A stretch of 11,805 bases of DNA from Alphaproteobacteria bacterium UBA3650 (GTDB lineage: Bacteria > Pseudomonadota > Alphaproteobacteria > CAAHEQ01 > UBA3637). Each line of letters opens with the position of its first letter. Position 1 is the first letter of the stretch. Positions 1 through 6,496 of this stretch are shown here, one piece after another. The translations under genes were made by a program, and so were the position numbers. The notes below the pieces were generated by a model. It had not been told where the DNA came from and did no database searches. It was given only the letters and a program-made list of their open reading frames with translations. The DNA lies in contig DFKH01000117.1 in NCBI GenBank assembly GCA_002373815.1, positions 1 to 11,805 on the forward strand, written 5' to 3'.

Positions 1-1780
1 CCAATGCTTTGACATCTGTTATCCAATGTCCATTTGCTCCGCGTTTGCCACCGGAAAGTCCTCGCTTCTCATATAAAATAACGCCTAATTGTGCGGGAGA
101 ATTGATATTAAATGTTTCTCCTGCCTCTGTATGAATTTCTTGAGTGAGCTTGTTAAGAATGTTTGTAAAACGGTTATCTAATTCTTTTAAGCTTTGTTTA
201 TCAACTAAAATGCCTTGTTTTTCCATTTGATATAGAATGGGAATTAGGGGCGCATCAATGTCTTGATAGATTTCCCATGATTTATTAGATGTCATTTTGT
301 TTTTTAAAACATTGTAAAGTCTGAAAATCATATCTGTGCGTTCAGCCATGTAATTTGTGGCTTTATCAATATCAAGCTTGGAAAATTCCATTTGATTTTT
401 GCCAGAACCGATTAAAGTGTCTAGTGAAGGAAGTGTTTTTCCCACATAAATTTGTGTTAAATCTTCTAATTCGTGGGGATGTTTTGTGCCATCTAGATCA
501 TAACTCATCAACGCAATATCGGCAACGGGTGTTAGGTCGATATTTTTATCAAATAACTTAGTGAGCATATGCCAATCGTCTTTAATATTATGTCCTATTT
601 TTAAAATCTTTTTATTTTCCAAAATGGATTGTAATAAAGGTAAATAAGCCGTTGAAACTTTTTGGTTATTTTGAGGGAGAGCGAATAAGTCATCTTGGGC
701 AGTTGGTAATGACTTGAATGGAATATAGCAAGCAACTCCTTCATGGGACGCAAGAGATAATCCTTGTATTTTCCCTTGGCATTGCATCAATGAGAGAGAT
801 AACGTTTCTTTTACATTTTTAAGCCATACTTTGAGGGCATCTGTTGAGTCAATCAAAGAGTACTGTGACATCATTTCTTGCGAGGAGATAGAGAGTGAAG
901 GAAATTCAGAATTTGCTCGTTTAACTTTTTTGATTAAACTTTGAAAGCCATTTTGTAATAAAAATTGAGTCAATTGTTGTGCATTATAAGGCTTTGTTTT
1001 AAATTGGGAAAAGTCTTGATTTACGGGGGCATTTTTATCAAGTGTGACCAACTTTTCGGAAATCAGTATTTGCTCTTTATCACGTATCAAACCTTCGCGG
1101 CGTTTTACTTGAGGGATTTCATCTAAGTGATCCAACAAATTATGTAATGTACCAAATTTTTGAATCAGTTCGGCCGCTGTTTTGGGACCTATCCCATTTG
1201 CTCCTGGAATATTGTCTGTACTATCGCCCATCAAAGATTGAACATCTACAACTTTGTCTGGTGTTACACCAAATTTATTTTGAACATCTGGCACTGACAA
1301 CATTTTTTTCTTCATGGGATCATATAGGACGACAGAATCTGTCATTAGCTGCATTAAATCTTTATCGGCAGAAATAACGGTTATTTTCCATCCTTGTTGA
1401 GATGCTAAATTAGCATAAGTAGCAATTAAATCGTCTGCCTCATATCCTTCCATTTCCAGCCATGGTACGTTTAAAGCGTCGCATGCTTGGCGAATAAGAG
1501 GAAATTGGGGAATCAATTCTTCGGGTGTTTCTCGGCGATTGGCTTTATATTCTGGATAAATATCATTTCGAAAATTTTTACGTTTGGCATCAAATATAAC
1601 AAGTATGTGTGTACAAGGATTATCCTGAATGAGATTCATCATCATGTTTGTAAAACCATATACCGCATTGACCGGTGTCCCGTCAGGTCTGTTCATTGGT
1701 GGAAGGGCATAAAAAGCGCGGAAAATATATCCCGATCCATCAACTAAACAAAGAGTATTTTGAGCTTGTTCATTCATCAT
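1..1780 (-). CDS. polA: DNA polymerase I, N-terminal ~593 codons (3' end outside window)
   Basis: Family A DNA polymerase for Okazaki-fragment processing and repair synthesis. The open frame runs uninterrupted from ATG at 1780 to the left edge. The 5'-nuclease domain (about residues 1-290) is intact: LVDGSGYIFRAFYALPP near the start, FDAKRKNFR and YPEYKANR, YEADDL, the ADKDL metal-site motif, and the helix-hairpin-helix stretch GDSTDNIPGANGIGPKTA. A 3'-5' exonuclease fold follows (about 310-500), but its acidic sites are mostly gone. The E. coli D355/E357 motif is replaced by SLM at residues 330-332 and D501 by Arg481, while D402 (E. coli D424) remains. The frame ends at the start of the polymerase domain, whose catalytic motifs lie outside. 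ATG codons at 1780 and 1777 are both possible. The start overlaps the gcrA end by 11 bases, so the two are probably co-transcribed. Family call is secure; loss of proofreading is inferred from motifs. Confidence 0.96.
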   Translation of the reverse strand, partial: MMNEQAQNTLCLVDGSGYIFRAFYALPPMNRPDGTPVNAVYGFTNMMMNLIQDNPCTHILVIFDAKRKNFRNDIYPEYKANRRETPEELIPQFPLIRQACDALNVPWLEMEGYEADDLIATYANLASQQGWKITVISADKDLMQLMTDSVVLYDPMKKKMLSVPDVQNKFGVTPDKVVDVQSLMGDSTDNIPGANGIGPKTAAELIQKFGTLHNLLDHLDEIPQVKRREGLIRDKEQILISEKLVTLDKNAPVNQDFSQFKTKPYNAQQLTQFLLQNGFQSLIKKVKRANSEFPSLSISSQEMMSQYSLIDSTDALKVWLKNVKETLSLSLMQCQGKIQGLSLASHEGVACYIPFKSLPTAQDDLFALPQNNQKVSTAYLPLLQSILENKKILKIGHNIKDDWHMLTKLFDKNIDLTPVADIALMSYDLDGTKHPHELEDLTQIYVGKTLPSLDTLIGSGKNQMEFSKLDIDKATNYMAERTDMIFRLYNVLKNKMTSNKSWEIYQDIDAPLIPILYQMEKQGILVDKQSLKELDNRFTNILNKLTQEIHTEAGETFNINSPAQLGVILYEKRGLSGGKRGANGHWITDVKAL

Positions 1781-2150
1781 CGGTTACTGCGTCTTTGGAT
1801 GAGCCTGCATAGGCCATGGCGCAATGTTCGGCGCAATAAGGTTTGCCCATTACAGTATTTTTGCCACAAAAGTGAAAATCTTCATCTGTTGGATCGCCAA
1901 TTGGCCACCGACAAGTATTTATTTTTAATTCCATAATACCAATACGCTCCACTTTTTTGGGCGCAGGTTTTGCCTTTTTTAAAGGTACTGCTTTTTTGAT
2001 AGGAGAGGGCCTTGTTTCCAGATTTAAACGATGCACTTTGCCGATAATAGAGTTTTTTGAAAGCCCCAATTTTTTTGCGATTTCAGCTGTTGTAGCCCCT
2101 TTGAGCCACATTTTTTTTAAATTTTTGATTTTATCCTCTGTCCAAACCAT
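1770..2150 (-). CDS. gcrA: GcrA cell cycle regulator
   Basis: GcrA is a sigma-70-associated transcription factor of Alphaproteobacteria that activates cell-cycle promoters, usually where GANTC sites are methylated by CcrM. The protein has 126 residues. The N-terminus (about 3-45) is the diagnostic helix-turn-helix with WTEDKI, ATTAEIAKKLGLSKNSIIGK and HRL. A basic Lys/Pro-rich linker (about 50-68) follows. The C-terminus has the conserved block CRWPIGDP (80-87), FHFCG (92-96) and YCAEHC (105-110). It is shorter than many GcrA proteins, mainly in the linker. AAAGGAG lies 6 bases before ATG 2150. It has its own strong promoter at 2181-2209 and overlaps polA at its end. No GANTC site occurs in the three non-coding promoter intervals of this window, so nothing here shows whether these genes are its targets. 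Confidence 0.93.
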   Translation of the reverse strand: MVWTEDKIKNLKKMWLKGATTAEIAKKLGLSKNSIIGKVHRLNLETRPSPIKKAVPLKKAKPAPKKVERIGIMELKINTCRWPIGDPTDEDFHFCGKNTVMGKPYCAEHCAMAYAGSSKDAVTDDE

Positions 2151-2180
2151 GTTTTACTCCTTTTACCAAAACTTGAGGCT

Positions 2181-2209
2181 ATTATAATGATTTTTTTATG
2201 AAAAGTCAA
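2181..2209 (-). promoter_or_regulatory. Sigma-70 promoter of gcrA(-polA)
   Basis: Read on the minus strand: -35 TTGACT (2209-2204), 17-base spacer, perfect -10 TATAAT (2186-2181). Transcription would start near 2174, giving a leader of about 24 bases with AAAGGAG before gcrA. The -35 begins directly after the stop codon of the upstream gene (2212-2210). No terminator stem is visible there, so read-through from the upstream operon could add to this promoter. Confidence 0.85.
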
Positions 2210-2686
2210 TTATTTTGTCTCATCAAGAACGGCGTTAGCATTTGTTTGTGCGGGATTCACAATGACGTCGCCTAGTATGTTCGTTACATTGTGCCAATCT
2301 TCTTTGTTTGGACGTTTGGGCCACGCATCAGGATCCAATAATGGATAAAACTTTGCAGGCATAAATTCTAAATGCTCTTTTGCATATTCTTGAAGTTGAG
2401 GGGCAATGCGTGTTGGTTTTTTGCCTTTCCATACCAAAATTTGAGGATGCGTGACAATTTTTTTGGGAATGTTGTGTGATTCAAATAATGCTGGATACAC
2501 ATAGACACGCTTATCAAATGGAATATTTAATAAAGATTGTAATAATTGGTCTTGAAGTTGTAATAAATCTAATCTGTTTTTATAGTTGATAAACATTAAA
2601 TCCACCATTTCTTCTTTTGGTTCTTGTGTTTCAGCTAAAACAGGTGCTGCAACGCATAAACTAAGTATAAAAACTAACTGTTTCAT
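2210..2686 (-). CDS. Small secreted protein of unknown function
   Basis: I do not recognise a family in this 158-residue protein. A signal peptide is clear: MKQLV, a hydrophobic stretch, then a cleavage-like PVLA before ETQEP (about residue 18). The mature part is hydrophilic with no further membrane segment and no cysteine, so a soluble periplasmic protein is likely. It holds a Leu/Gln-rich, probably helical segment at about 38-53 (LDLLQLQDQLLQSLL) and a Pro/aromatic segment at about 107-133 (FMPAKFYPLLDPDAWPKRP). AAGGAG precedes the start. The start overlaps the stop of the DUF2207-like gene by ATGA (2683-2686), so translational coupling and a shared function at the membrane are plausible inferences. 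It could be a partner of that protein's extracytoplasmic domain. Confidence 0.75.
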   Translation of the reverse strand: MKQLVFILSLCVAAPVLAETQEPKEEMVDLMFINYKNRLDLLQLQDQLLQSLLNIPFDKRVYVYPALFESHNIPKKIVTHPQILVWKGKKPTRIAPQLQEYAKEHLEFMPAKFYPLLDPDAWPKRPNKEDWHNVTNILGDVIVNPAQTNANAVLDETK

Positions 2687-4251
2687 TTTTTCTCCTTGTA
2701 AAGATGTGTTTCTTGGGCCACTTTTGGATTCGTTTTAATTAACTCTTTTCGCCAATCTTCATTTTTTTGAGTTAAAATAAATAAAGGATAAATTTGACGA
2801 ACCTGTGTACTCGTTAGGCCAGTTAAAATTGTGGGAAGAGAAAGTTGCTGCAATTTTTTTTGCCAATACATTTTACGGGTCGGTTTTAACGCTGTTAAAT
2901 ACAACAGGATCAAGCCCAATATGCCATATGTGATAAGCATAATAATCACTTTTGAACTTATTGATTTTTCAATCAAAGAAAAACTGATTAAACCTAGCAA
3001 TATCAAAATCATTGTACCAATCATTGGTTCCAACATCAATGAAAAGAAAGTTACGATTTTTGTTTTGAATAGTGTTGAATGTTTTGTCATAGAATTTTGT
3101 TCGTTTAATAACTTTGCCAAAGGCCATGAATTTTGTTTGCCAAAATCAATCAACTGTTGCCATTTGTTTTCTGTTAAAGATGTCCCCATTTGATAGGCTA
3201 AGGCCGAGATAGTGTGTGGATATTTAATTTTTGGCAGAGGTGAACGATGAAGCCGTTGTTTTTCCCACCATCCAAAAATAAGCCAATATAGGCCTAATAT
3301 CATGACTAAAATCCATGACATAAATGTGGCTGTATGAAGATTTTCTTTTGCTGGTAAAACTGAGGTTGGAAAGTCCATTTGTAATTGAATGGCTGCTTTG
3401 GGAGGAATGATGCGATTGATGCTGATAGCTACGTTGGCGTCTTTATCAGATTGCTGAGTGTAAATTTGAGGAATCTCCATTTTGTTTGTACCGAATAATA
3501 ATTTGCTGTCCTCAATTGTCACAGGGGTAGGAAATGAAATCAGGGCATCAAATTTCTCAATTGGCCAAGTAGACGTAGCATTTACAAATTGGAAATTAAA
3601 TTGATTGTTATAAAAGGGATTTTCAATGTTGTATTTGAATACGATATGATTGGGGCCTAATTGTAATGGTTCTGGGCTTGTGAAATGAAGGGTATTTTCT
3701 TGTGCTGTGGATATTACTGGATACCACTTGCCATTTTGAAAATAGTTTGTAATTATAGCAGTAGCATTTTGTGGCAGGTCAATGGCGCGTGTCCAATGCT
3801 CGTTTTCTTTAGTGTTGACTAAAACCACATTTTCGCTGACGGTCAATTGATTTCGATTTAAAATATGGATCATTGTCATAAAATTGGCTATATGAGGAAT
3901 GAACCCAGATTGAATTTCTTGATTAAAAGGACTTTTAAAAACAAGGTTTTGAACTGTGTTTTCAATAATGTTAGAGGATGTTTCCGAAAGTGTTAAAGTA
4001 TCTTTTGTTGCTTCACGGACGTTTTTTGTGCCGAATAATTTCAGTTGAAGTTCTTCTATATCATTCGTGGCCTGTTCGGGTGCCTTCACTCCTTGAATGT
4101 ACACAAGAGGTTCGCCTGTATATTCTTTGCTTTCATTAAGATTCATCAAGTTTGGGTTATCAATACGAAACATTTCTGCTGTTTTGTCTTGAGCCATCAC
4201 TAGTGTAGCACAAAACAGGATACTTAAAAAAACTCCCCCTTTTTTCAACAT
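2683..4251 (-). CDS. DUF2207-like membrane protein
   Basis: This 522-residue protein has the layout of DUF2207 predicted membrane proteins, a family without a settled function. There is a signal peptide (about 1-20, ending VMA before QDK). A long extracytoplasmic beta-rich region follows, including a segment (about 125-245) with the pattern NRNQLTVSENVVL, then RAIDLP, LGPNHIVFKY and FDALISFPTPV, typical of the DUF2207 N-terminal domain. Membrane helices lie at about 310-328, 402-427 and 434-455, with a basic stretch after the first. Near the C-terminus YPLFILTQKNEDW resembles the family's tail motif. The N-terminal ~120 residues are an extra part I cannot place. The start (GAGGAG upstream) abuts the nth stop with no gap, and the end overlaps the next gene by four bases. 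The family call rests on pattern resemblance, not on a search. Confidence 0.72.
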   Translation of the reverse strand: MLKKGGVFLSILFCATLVMAQDKTAEMFRIDNPNLMNLNESKEYTGEPLVYIQGVKAPEQATNDIEELQLKLFGTKNVREATKDTLTLSETSSNIIENTVQNLVFKSPFNQEIQSGFIPHIANFMTMIHILNRNQLTVSENVVLVNTKENEHWTRAIDLPQNATAIITNYFQNGKWYPVISTAQENTLHFTSPEPLQLGPNHIVFKYNIENPFYNNQFNFQFVNATSTWPIEKFDALISFPTPVTIEDSKLLFGTNKMEIPQIYTQQSDKDANVAISINRIIPPKAAIQLQMDFPTSVLPAKENLHTATFMSWILVMILGLYWLIFGWWEKQRLHRSPLPKIKYPHTISALAYQMGTSLTENKWQQLIDFGKQNSWPLAKLLNEQNSMTKHSTLFKTKIVTFFSLMLEPMIGTMILILLGLISFSLIEKSISSKVIIMLITYGILGLILLYLTALKPTRKMYWQKKLQQLSLPTILTGLTSTQVRQIYPLFILTQKNEDWRKELIKTNPKVAQETHLYKEKK

Positions 4252-4893
4252 CTATTTTTTCTCCTCGGAAATACAAACATTATATATTGGGCATTCAGCA
4301 CAATTTAATTTGCGTGCAGTACAAATATATCTCCCCAGCAAAACTAATGCAAGTGCAAAATCAGGTTTATATTTTTCTGGTATGATTTGTTCTAATTTCT
4401 TTTGTAATTCATCGGGGGTTTTGGCAAAAGCAATACCTAAACGATGACATAGACGAAAGACATGCGTATCAACTCCAATTTTTGGAGCATGGTAGGCAAC
4501 GTTTAAAAAGACGCTTGCGGTTTTATTTCCAATGCCGGGTAAAGTGATTAAAGTATCATAGTCTTTGGGCATTTTACCATCAAATTTCTCTACTATTATC
4601 TGTGCTAGGTTCATAATGGATTTTGTTTTGTTGTTATGATAATTGATGGAGGTTAAATAGGAATGTACTTTCTCATATCCCATTTTCAGCATTGCCTGTG
4701 GTGTATTTGCAGCAGCAAATAGGGCAGGTGTTTGGGCATTTACATTTTTGTCGGTACTTTGTGCTGATAAGATAATTGCAACAATTAATTCCCATGTGTT
4801 TGTCCATTTGAGTTCGCATTTGGGACTTGGGTAGGTCTTTAGCAAGACTTCGCAAAATTTCTCCAACTGTGCGGTATTCATCAATTTTTGCAT
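4252..4893 (-). CDS. nth: Endonuclease III (DNA glycosylase/AP lyase)
   Basis: Removes oxidised pyrimidines from DNA and cleaves the abasic site in base excision repair. Visible features, counted from ATG 4893 (213 residues): the helix-hairpin-helix LPGIGNKTA with catalytic Lys124, the VDTHVFR motif with catalytic Asp142, and a C-terminal [4Fe-4S] cluster with the exact spacing C-x6-C-x2-C-x5-C (Cys191, 198, 201, 207). Length is usual for the family. The ispA stop and this ATG are arranged as TGATG. A TTG one codon earlier (4896) sits closer to the GGAGAG ribosome site and is the alternative start. The gene is embedded in the operon between ispA and the DUF2207-like gene, with no promoter of its own visible. 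Confidence 0.96.
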   Translation of the reverse strand: MQKLMNTAQLEKFCEVLLKTYPSPKCELKWTNTWELIVAIILSAQSTDKNVNAQTPALFAAANTPQAMLKMGYEKVHSYLTSINYHNNKTKSIMNLAQIIVEKFDGKMPKDYDTLITLPGIGNKTASVFLNVAYHAPKIGVDTHVFRLCHRLGIAFAKTPDELQKKLEQIIPEKYKPDFALALVLLGRYICTARKLNCAECPIYNVCISEEKK

Positions 4894-5780
4894 CAATAAT
4901 TTCTCTCCAAAATAAAGTGAGCTGCTTCTTTTAAAGTAATGGCTTTTTCTCCAAAAATAGATAAGGCATCATCTGCTTGAACACCTAATTCTTCGGCTTT
5001 TTGGCGGGCGGCTTCTAATCCTAGGACAGACACAAAGGTAGATTTTGTTTCATCTTTGTCTTTACCCAAAGTTTTTCCAACAGTAGCGCTATCACCCACG
5101 ACATCCAAAATATCGTCTGTAATTTGGAACATTAAACCGATGCATTTTGCGTAAGTTTTTAAAGCGTTTAATTGTTCTTCTGGGGCTTTTGTCGCAACTG
5201 CACTTGCTGTAGAGGCAAACATCAATAAGGCGCCGGTTTTCTTACCTTGCAACATTTCTATTTGCTCAAGGTTCAAAGTTTGTTTTTCGCCAATCAAGTC
5301 GATCATTTGGCCTCCTACCATCCCGTCTTTACCTGCTAAATAGGCTAACATTTTGATCAATTTGGTGCGAATCATGGGATCAGGATGTGTTGTTTCATCT
5401 GCCAAGACTTCAAAGGCGTTTGTTAAAAGGGCATCACCTGCCAAAATGGCTGTGGCTTCATCAAATTGAATGTGAACTGTTGGTTTGCCACGACGCATGG
5501 TGTCATTATCCATAGATGGTAAATCATCATGAATTAAAGAATAGGCGTGTATCATTTCCATAGCAGTTGCAATGTTGATTGCGTTGGCTTCTGGCAAATC
5601 AAACATTTTGGCTGTTGTTAAAATCAAAAATGCACGAAAGGCTTTTCCTCCACCAATGGTGGCATAACGCATGGCTTCTACGACTCTGGCACTTAAGTTA
5701 TCGGGCAAAGGCAACCATTTTTGTAAATTTTGATCTACACTTATGCGAGCTTGTTTTAGCTGTTCTTTAAAGTTGCTCAT
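4893..5780 (-). CDS. ispA: Farnesyl diphosphate synthase (short-chain polyprenyl synthetase)
   Basis: Condenses isopentenyl diphosphate with dimethylallyl/geranyl diphosphate to make farnesyl diphosphate, the precursor of undecaprenyl carrier, quinone tails and other isoprenoids. The 295-residue protein has the first Asp-rich motif DDLPSMD (85-91) followed by RRGKPT, and the second, DDILD (222-226). Both bind the Mg-diphosphate. GGKAFR (44-49) is the substrate-binding motif, with Ala where Pro often follows. Length and motif spacing fit the bacterial FPP synthase group. Other short-chain lengths (geranyl or geranylgeranyl) are not excluded by sequence alone. ATG 5780 has GGAGG six bases upstream and lies 14 bases inside the xseB end. 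The xseB-ispA pairing is common in Proteobacteria. The often neighbouring dxs gene is absent here, and nth follows instead. Confidence 0.94.
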   Translation of the reverse strand: MSNFKEQLKQARISVDQNLQKWLPLPDNLSARVVEAMRYATIGGGKAFRAFLILTTAKMFDLPEANAINIATAMEMIHAYSLIHDDLPSMDNDTMRRGKPTVHIQFDEATAILAGDALLTNAFEVLADETTHPDPMIRTKLIKMLAYLAGKDGMVGGQMIDLIGEKQTLNLEQIEMLQGKKTGALLMFASTASAVATKAPEEQLNALKTYAKCIGLMFQITDDILDVVGDSATVGKTLGKDKDETKSTFVSVLGLEAARQKAEELGVQADDALSIFGEKAITLKEAAHFILERNY

Positions 5781-5997
5781 CTAATGCCTCCGTTCCAACT
5801 GGTTGTCCGTCTTGCAGAGTCAGTTTTTCAATTTTCATTTCGGCATTTTTCAATTTTTCTTCGCAGATTTTCTTAAGTTCCATGCCTTTTTCATAGGTTT
5901 TAACGGCTTCTTCTAAAGGGATTTGTCCATTTTCCAATTTACGTACAATTTCATCCAACTCAGCCATAGCTTGTTCAAAGGTTATTTTTTGAGGCAT
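5767..5997 (-). CDS. xseB: Exodeoxyribonuclease VII small subunit
   Basis: Small helical subunit of exonuclease VII, which degrades single-stranded DNA together with the large subunit XseA (not in this window). At 76 residues it has the family's length and its pattern: FEQAMAELDEIVRKLENGQIPLEEAVKTYEKGMEL, shown here in parts as FEQAMAELDEIV, LENGQIPLEEA and YEKGMEL, followed by a charged coiled-coil segment. AAGGAG lies 7 bases before ATG 5997. The start overlaps the upstream gene by 16 bases and the end overlaps ispA by 14, indicating one transcript from the promoter at 6426-6454. Confidence 0.93.
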   Translation of the reverse strand: MPQKITFEQAMAELDEIVRKLENGQIPLEEAVKTYEKGMELKKICEEKLKNAEMKIEKLTLQDGQPVGTEALDEQL

Positions 5998-6401
5998 TTT
6001 TTAGCTCCTTTTTTGCAAGATTTTTTTGTGCCTTTATGGCAACATTCGTTGTGGTGATGGTCGCAACAGCATTCACTTTCGTGATGGTGTTCACAACCAC
6101 AAGTGCATTCAGCGTTGGGACTTTCGCCTTTGAGTCCAAATTTTGCTTTGACTTGCGCTTCTCGAATGGCTAAATTATTCATAACATCCCATACATCTTC
6201 ACGAATTTGAAAAATGTTTTGAACCTCGCGGATATCTTGAGTTGTTTCTTCTTGTTGTTGTAATAGTTGCATCATTTCTTCTTGGACTTTAAAAGCCTTT
6301 TCTTGAATAAGCTGCATTTCTTGAGGTAGAACCTTTTCTTCAGCAGCACTTTTTGAGAGGACTAGCAACTGTCGTGTTAGGTCTTGTAGTGTTTTTTCCA
6401 T
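5982..6401 (-). CDS. Coiled-coil protein with Cys/His-rich, Lys-rich tail; unknown function
   Basis: First gene of the minus-strand operon, 139 residues, no recognised family. Residues 1-90 are charged and Gln/Glu/Leu-rich with no signal peptide, so a cytoplasmic helical or coiled-coil part is likely. Residues 99-122 are packed with cysteine and histidine: CTCGCEHHH, then ECCCDHHH and ECCH. The whole tail has 10 Cys and 7 His and ends in Lys-rich KKSCKKGAKKCLKK. The two CEHHH/CDHHH blocks look like an internal repeat. Metal binding (zinc, copper, nickel or iron-sulphur) is the natural inference but is not shown. GGAG lies five bases before ATG 6401. The last 16 bases overlap xseB, so the tail codons also carry the xseB ribosome site. 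It is probably a real gene because the frame fills the space between promoter and xseB. Confidence 0.8.
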   Translation of the reverse strand: MEKTLQDLTRQLLVLSKSAAEEKVLPQEMQLIQEKAFKVQEEMMQLLQQQEETTQDIREVQNIFQIREDVWDVMNNLAIREAQVKAKFGLKGESPNAECTCGCEHHHESECCCDHHHNECCHKGTKKSCKKGAKKCLKK

Positions 6402-6425
6402 GATTTCTCCTTTTTATAATTTGCT

Positions 6426-6454
6426 ATTTTACAAGATAATTTTTCGCTTGACAA
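6426..6454 (-). promoter_or_regulatory. Sigma-70 promoter of the xseB-ispA-nth operon
   Basis: Minus strand: -35 TTGTCA (6454-6449), 17-base spacer, -10 TAAAAT (6431-6426). Transcription would begin near 6419, leaving a short leader with the GGAG site of the first gene. Its -35 is the complement of the -35 of the divergent promoter. Confidence 0.75.
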
Positions 6455-6488
6455 GTTTTTTTTAATGATTTAACTTGTGTGATACAAG
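6447..6488. promoter_or_regulatory. Candidate operator: CTTG/CAAG inverted repeats
   Basis: CTTGACAAG (6447-6455) is symmetric around one base and covers both -35 boxes. CTTGT-5-ACAAG (6474-6488) spans the likely plus-strand start site and touches its ribosome site. Their centres are 30 bases apart, about three helical turns. A further ACAAG half-site lies at 6431-6435 at the minus-strand -10. No regulator gene adjoins this region, so the binding protein is unknown. Chance is possible because the motif is short and the -35 itself contributes to it. Confidence 0.35.
6448..6476 (+). promoter_or_regulatory. Promoter of the tolC-macAB-like operon
   Basis: Plus strand: perfect -35 TTGACA (6448-6453), 17-base spacer, weak -10 TAACTT (6471-6476). 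Start of transcription would be near 6483, just before AAGGAG (6486-6491). The poor -10 suggests that an activator or derepression may matter. Confidence 0.6.
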
Positions 6489-6496
6489 GAGACTGT

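Noticed and set aside
355..1747. Plus-strand open frames of 68-86 codons inside polA
   Set aside because: They are antisense to an uninterrupted, motif-rich polA frame and show no family features.
2151..2209. GANTC (CcrM/GcrA) control sites in the promoter intervals
   Set aside because: I looked through 2151-2209, 6402-6496 and 11549-11805 and found none, so GcrA/CcrM control of these promoters is not supported.
2831..3193. Plus-strand 120-codon open frame
   Set aside because: It is antisense to the DUF2207-like gene. Its apparent hydrophobicity mirrors the membrane helices of the real gene.
6479..6496. GTG at 6479 as start of the TolC-like gene
   Set aside because: It lies upstream of the predicted transcription start and has no ribosome site. 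ATG 6497 has AAGGAG at good spacing and begins a clean signal peptide.
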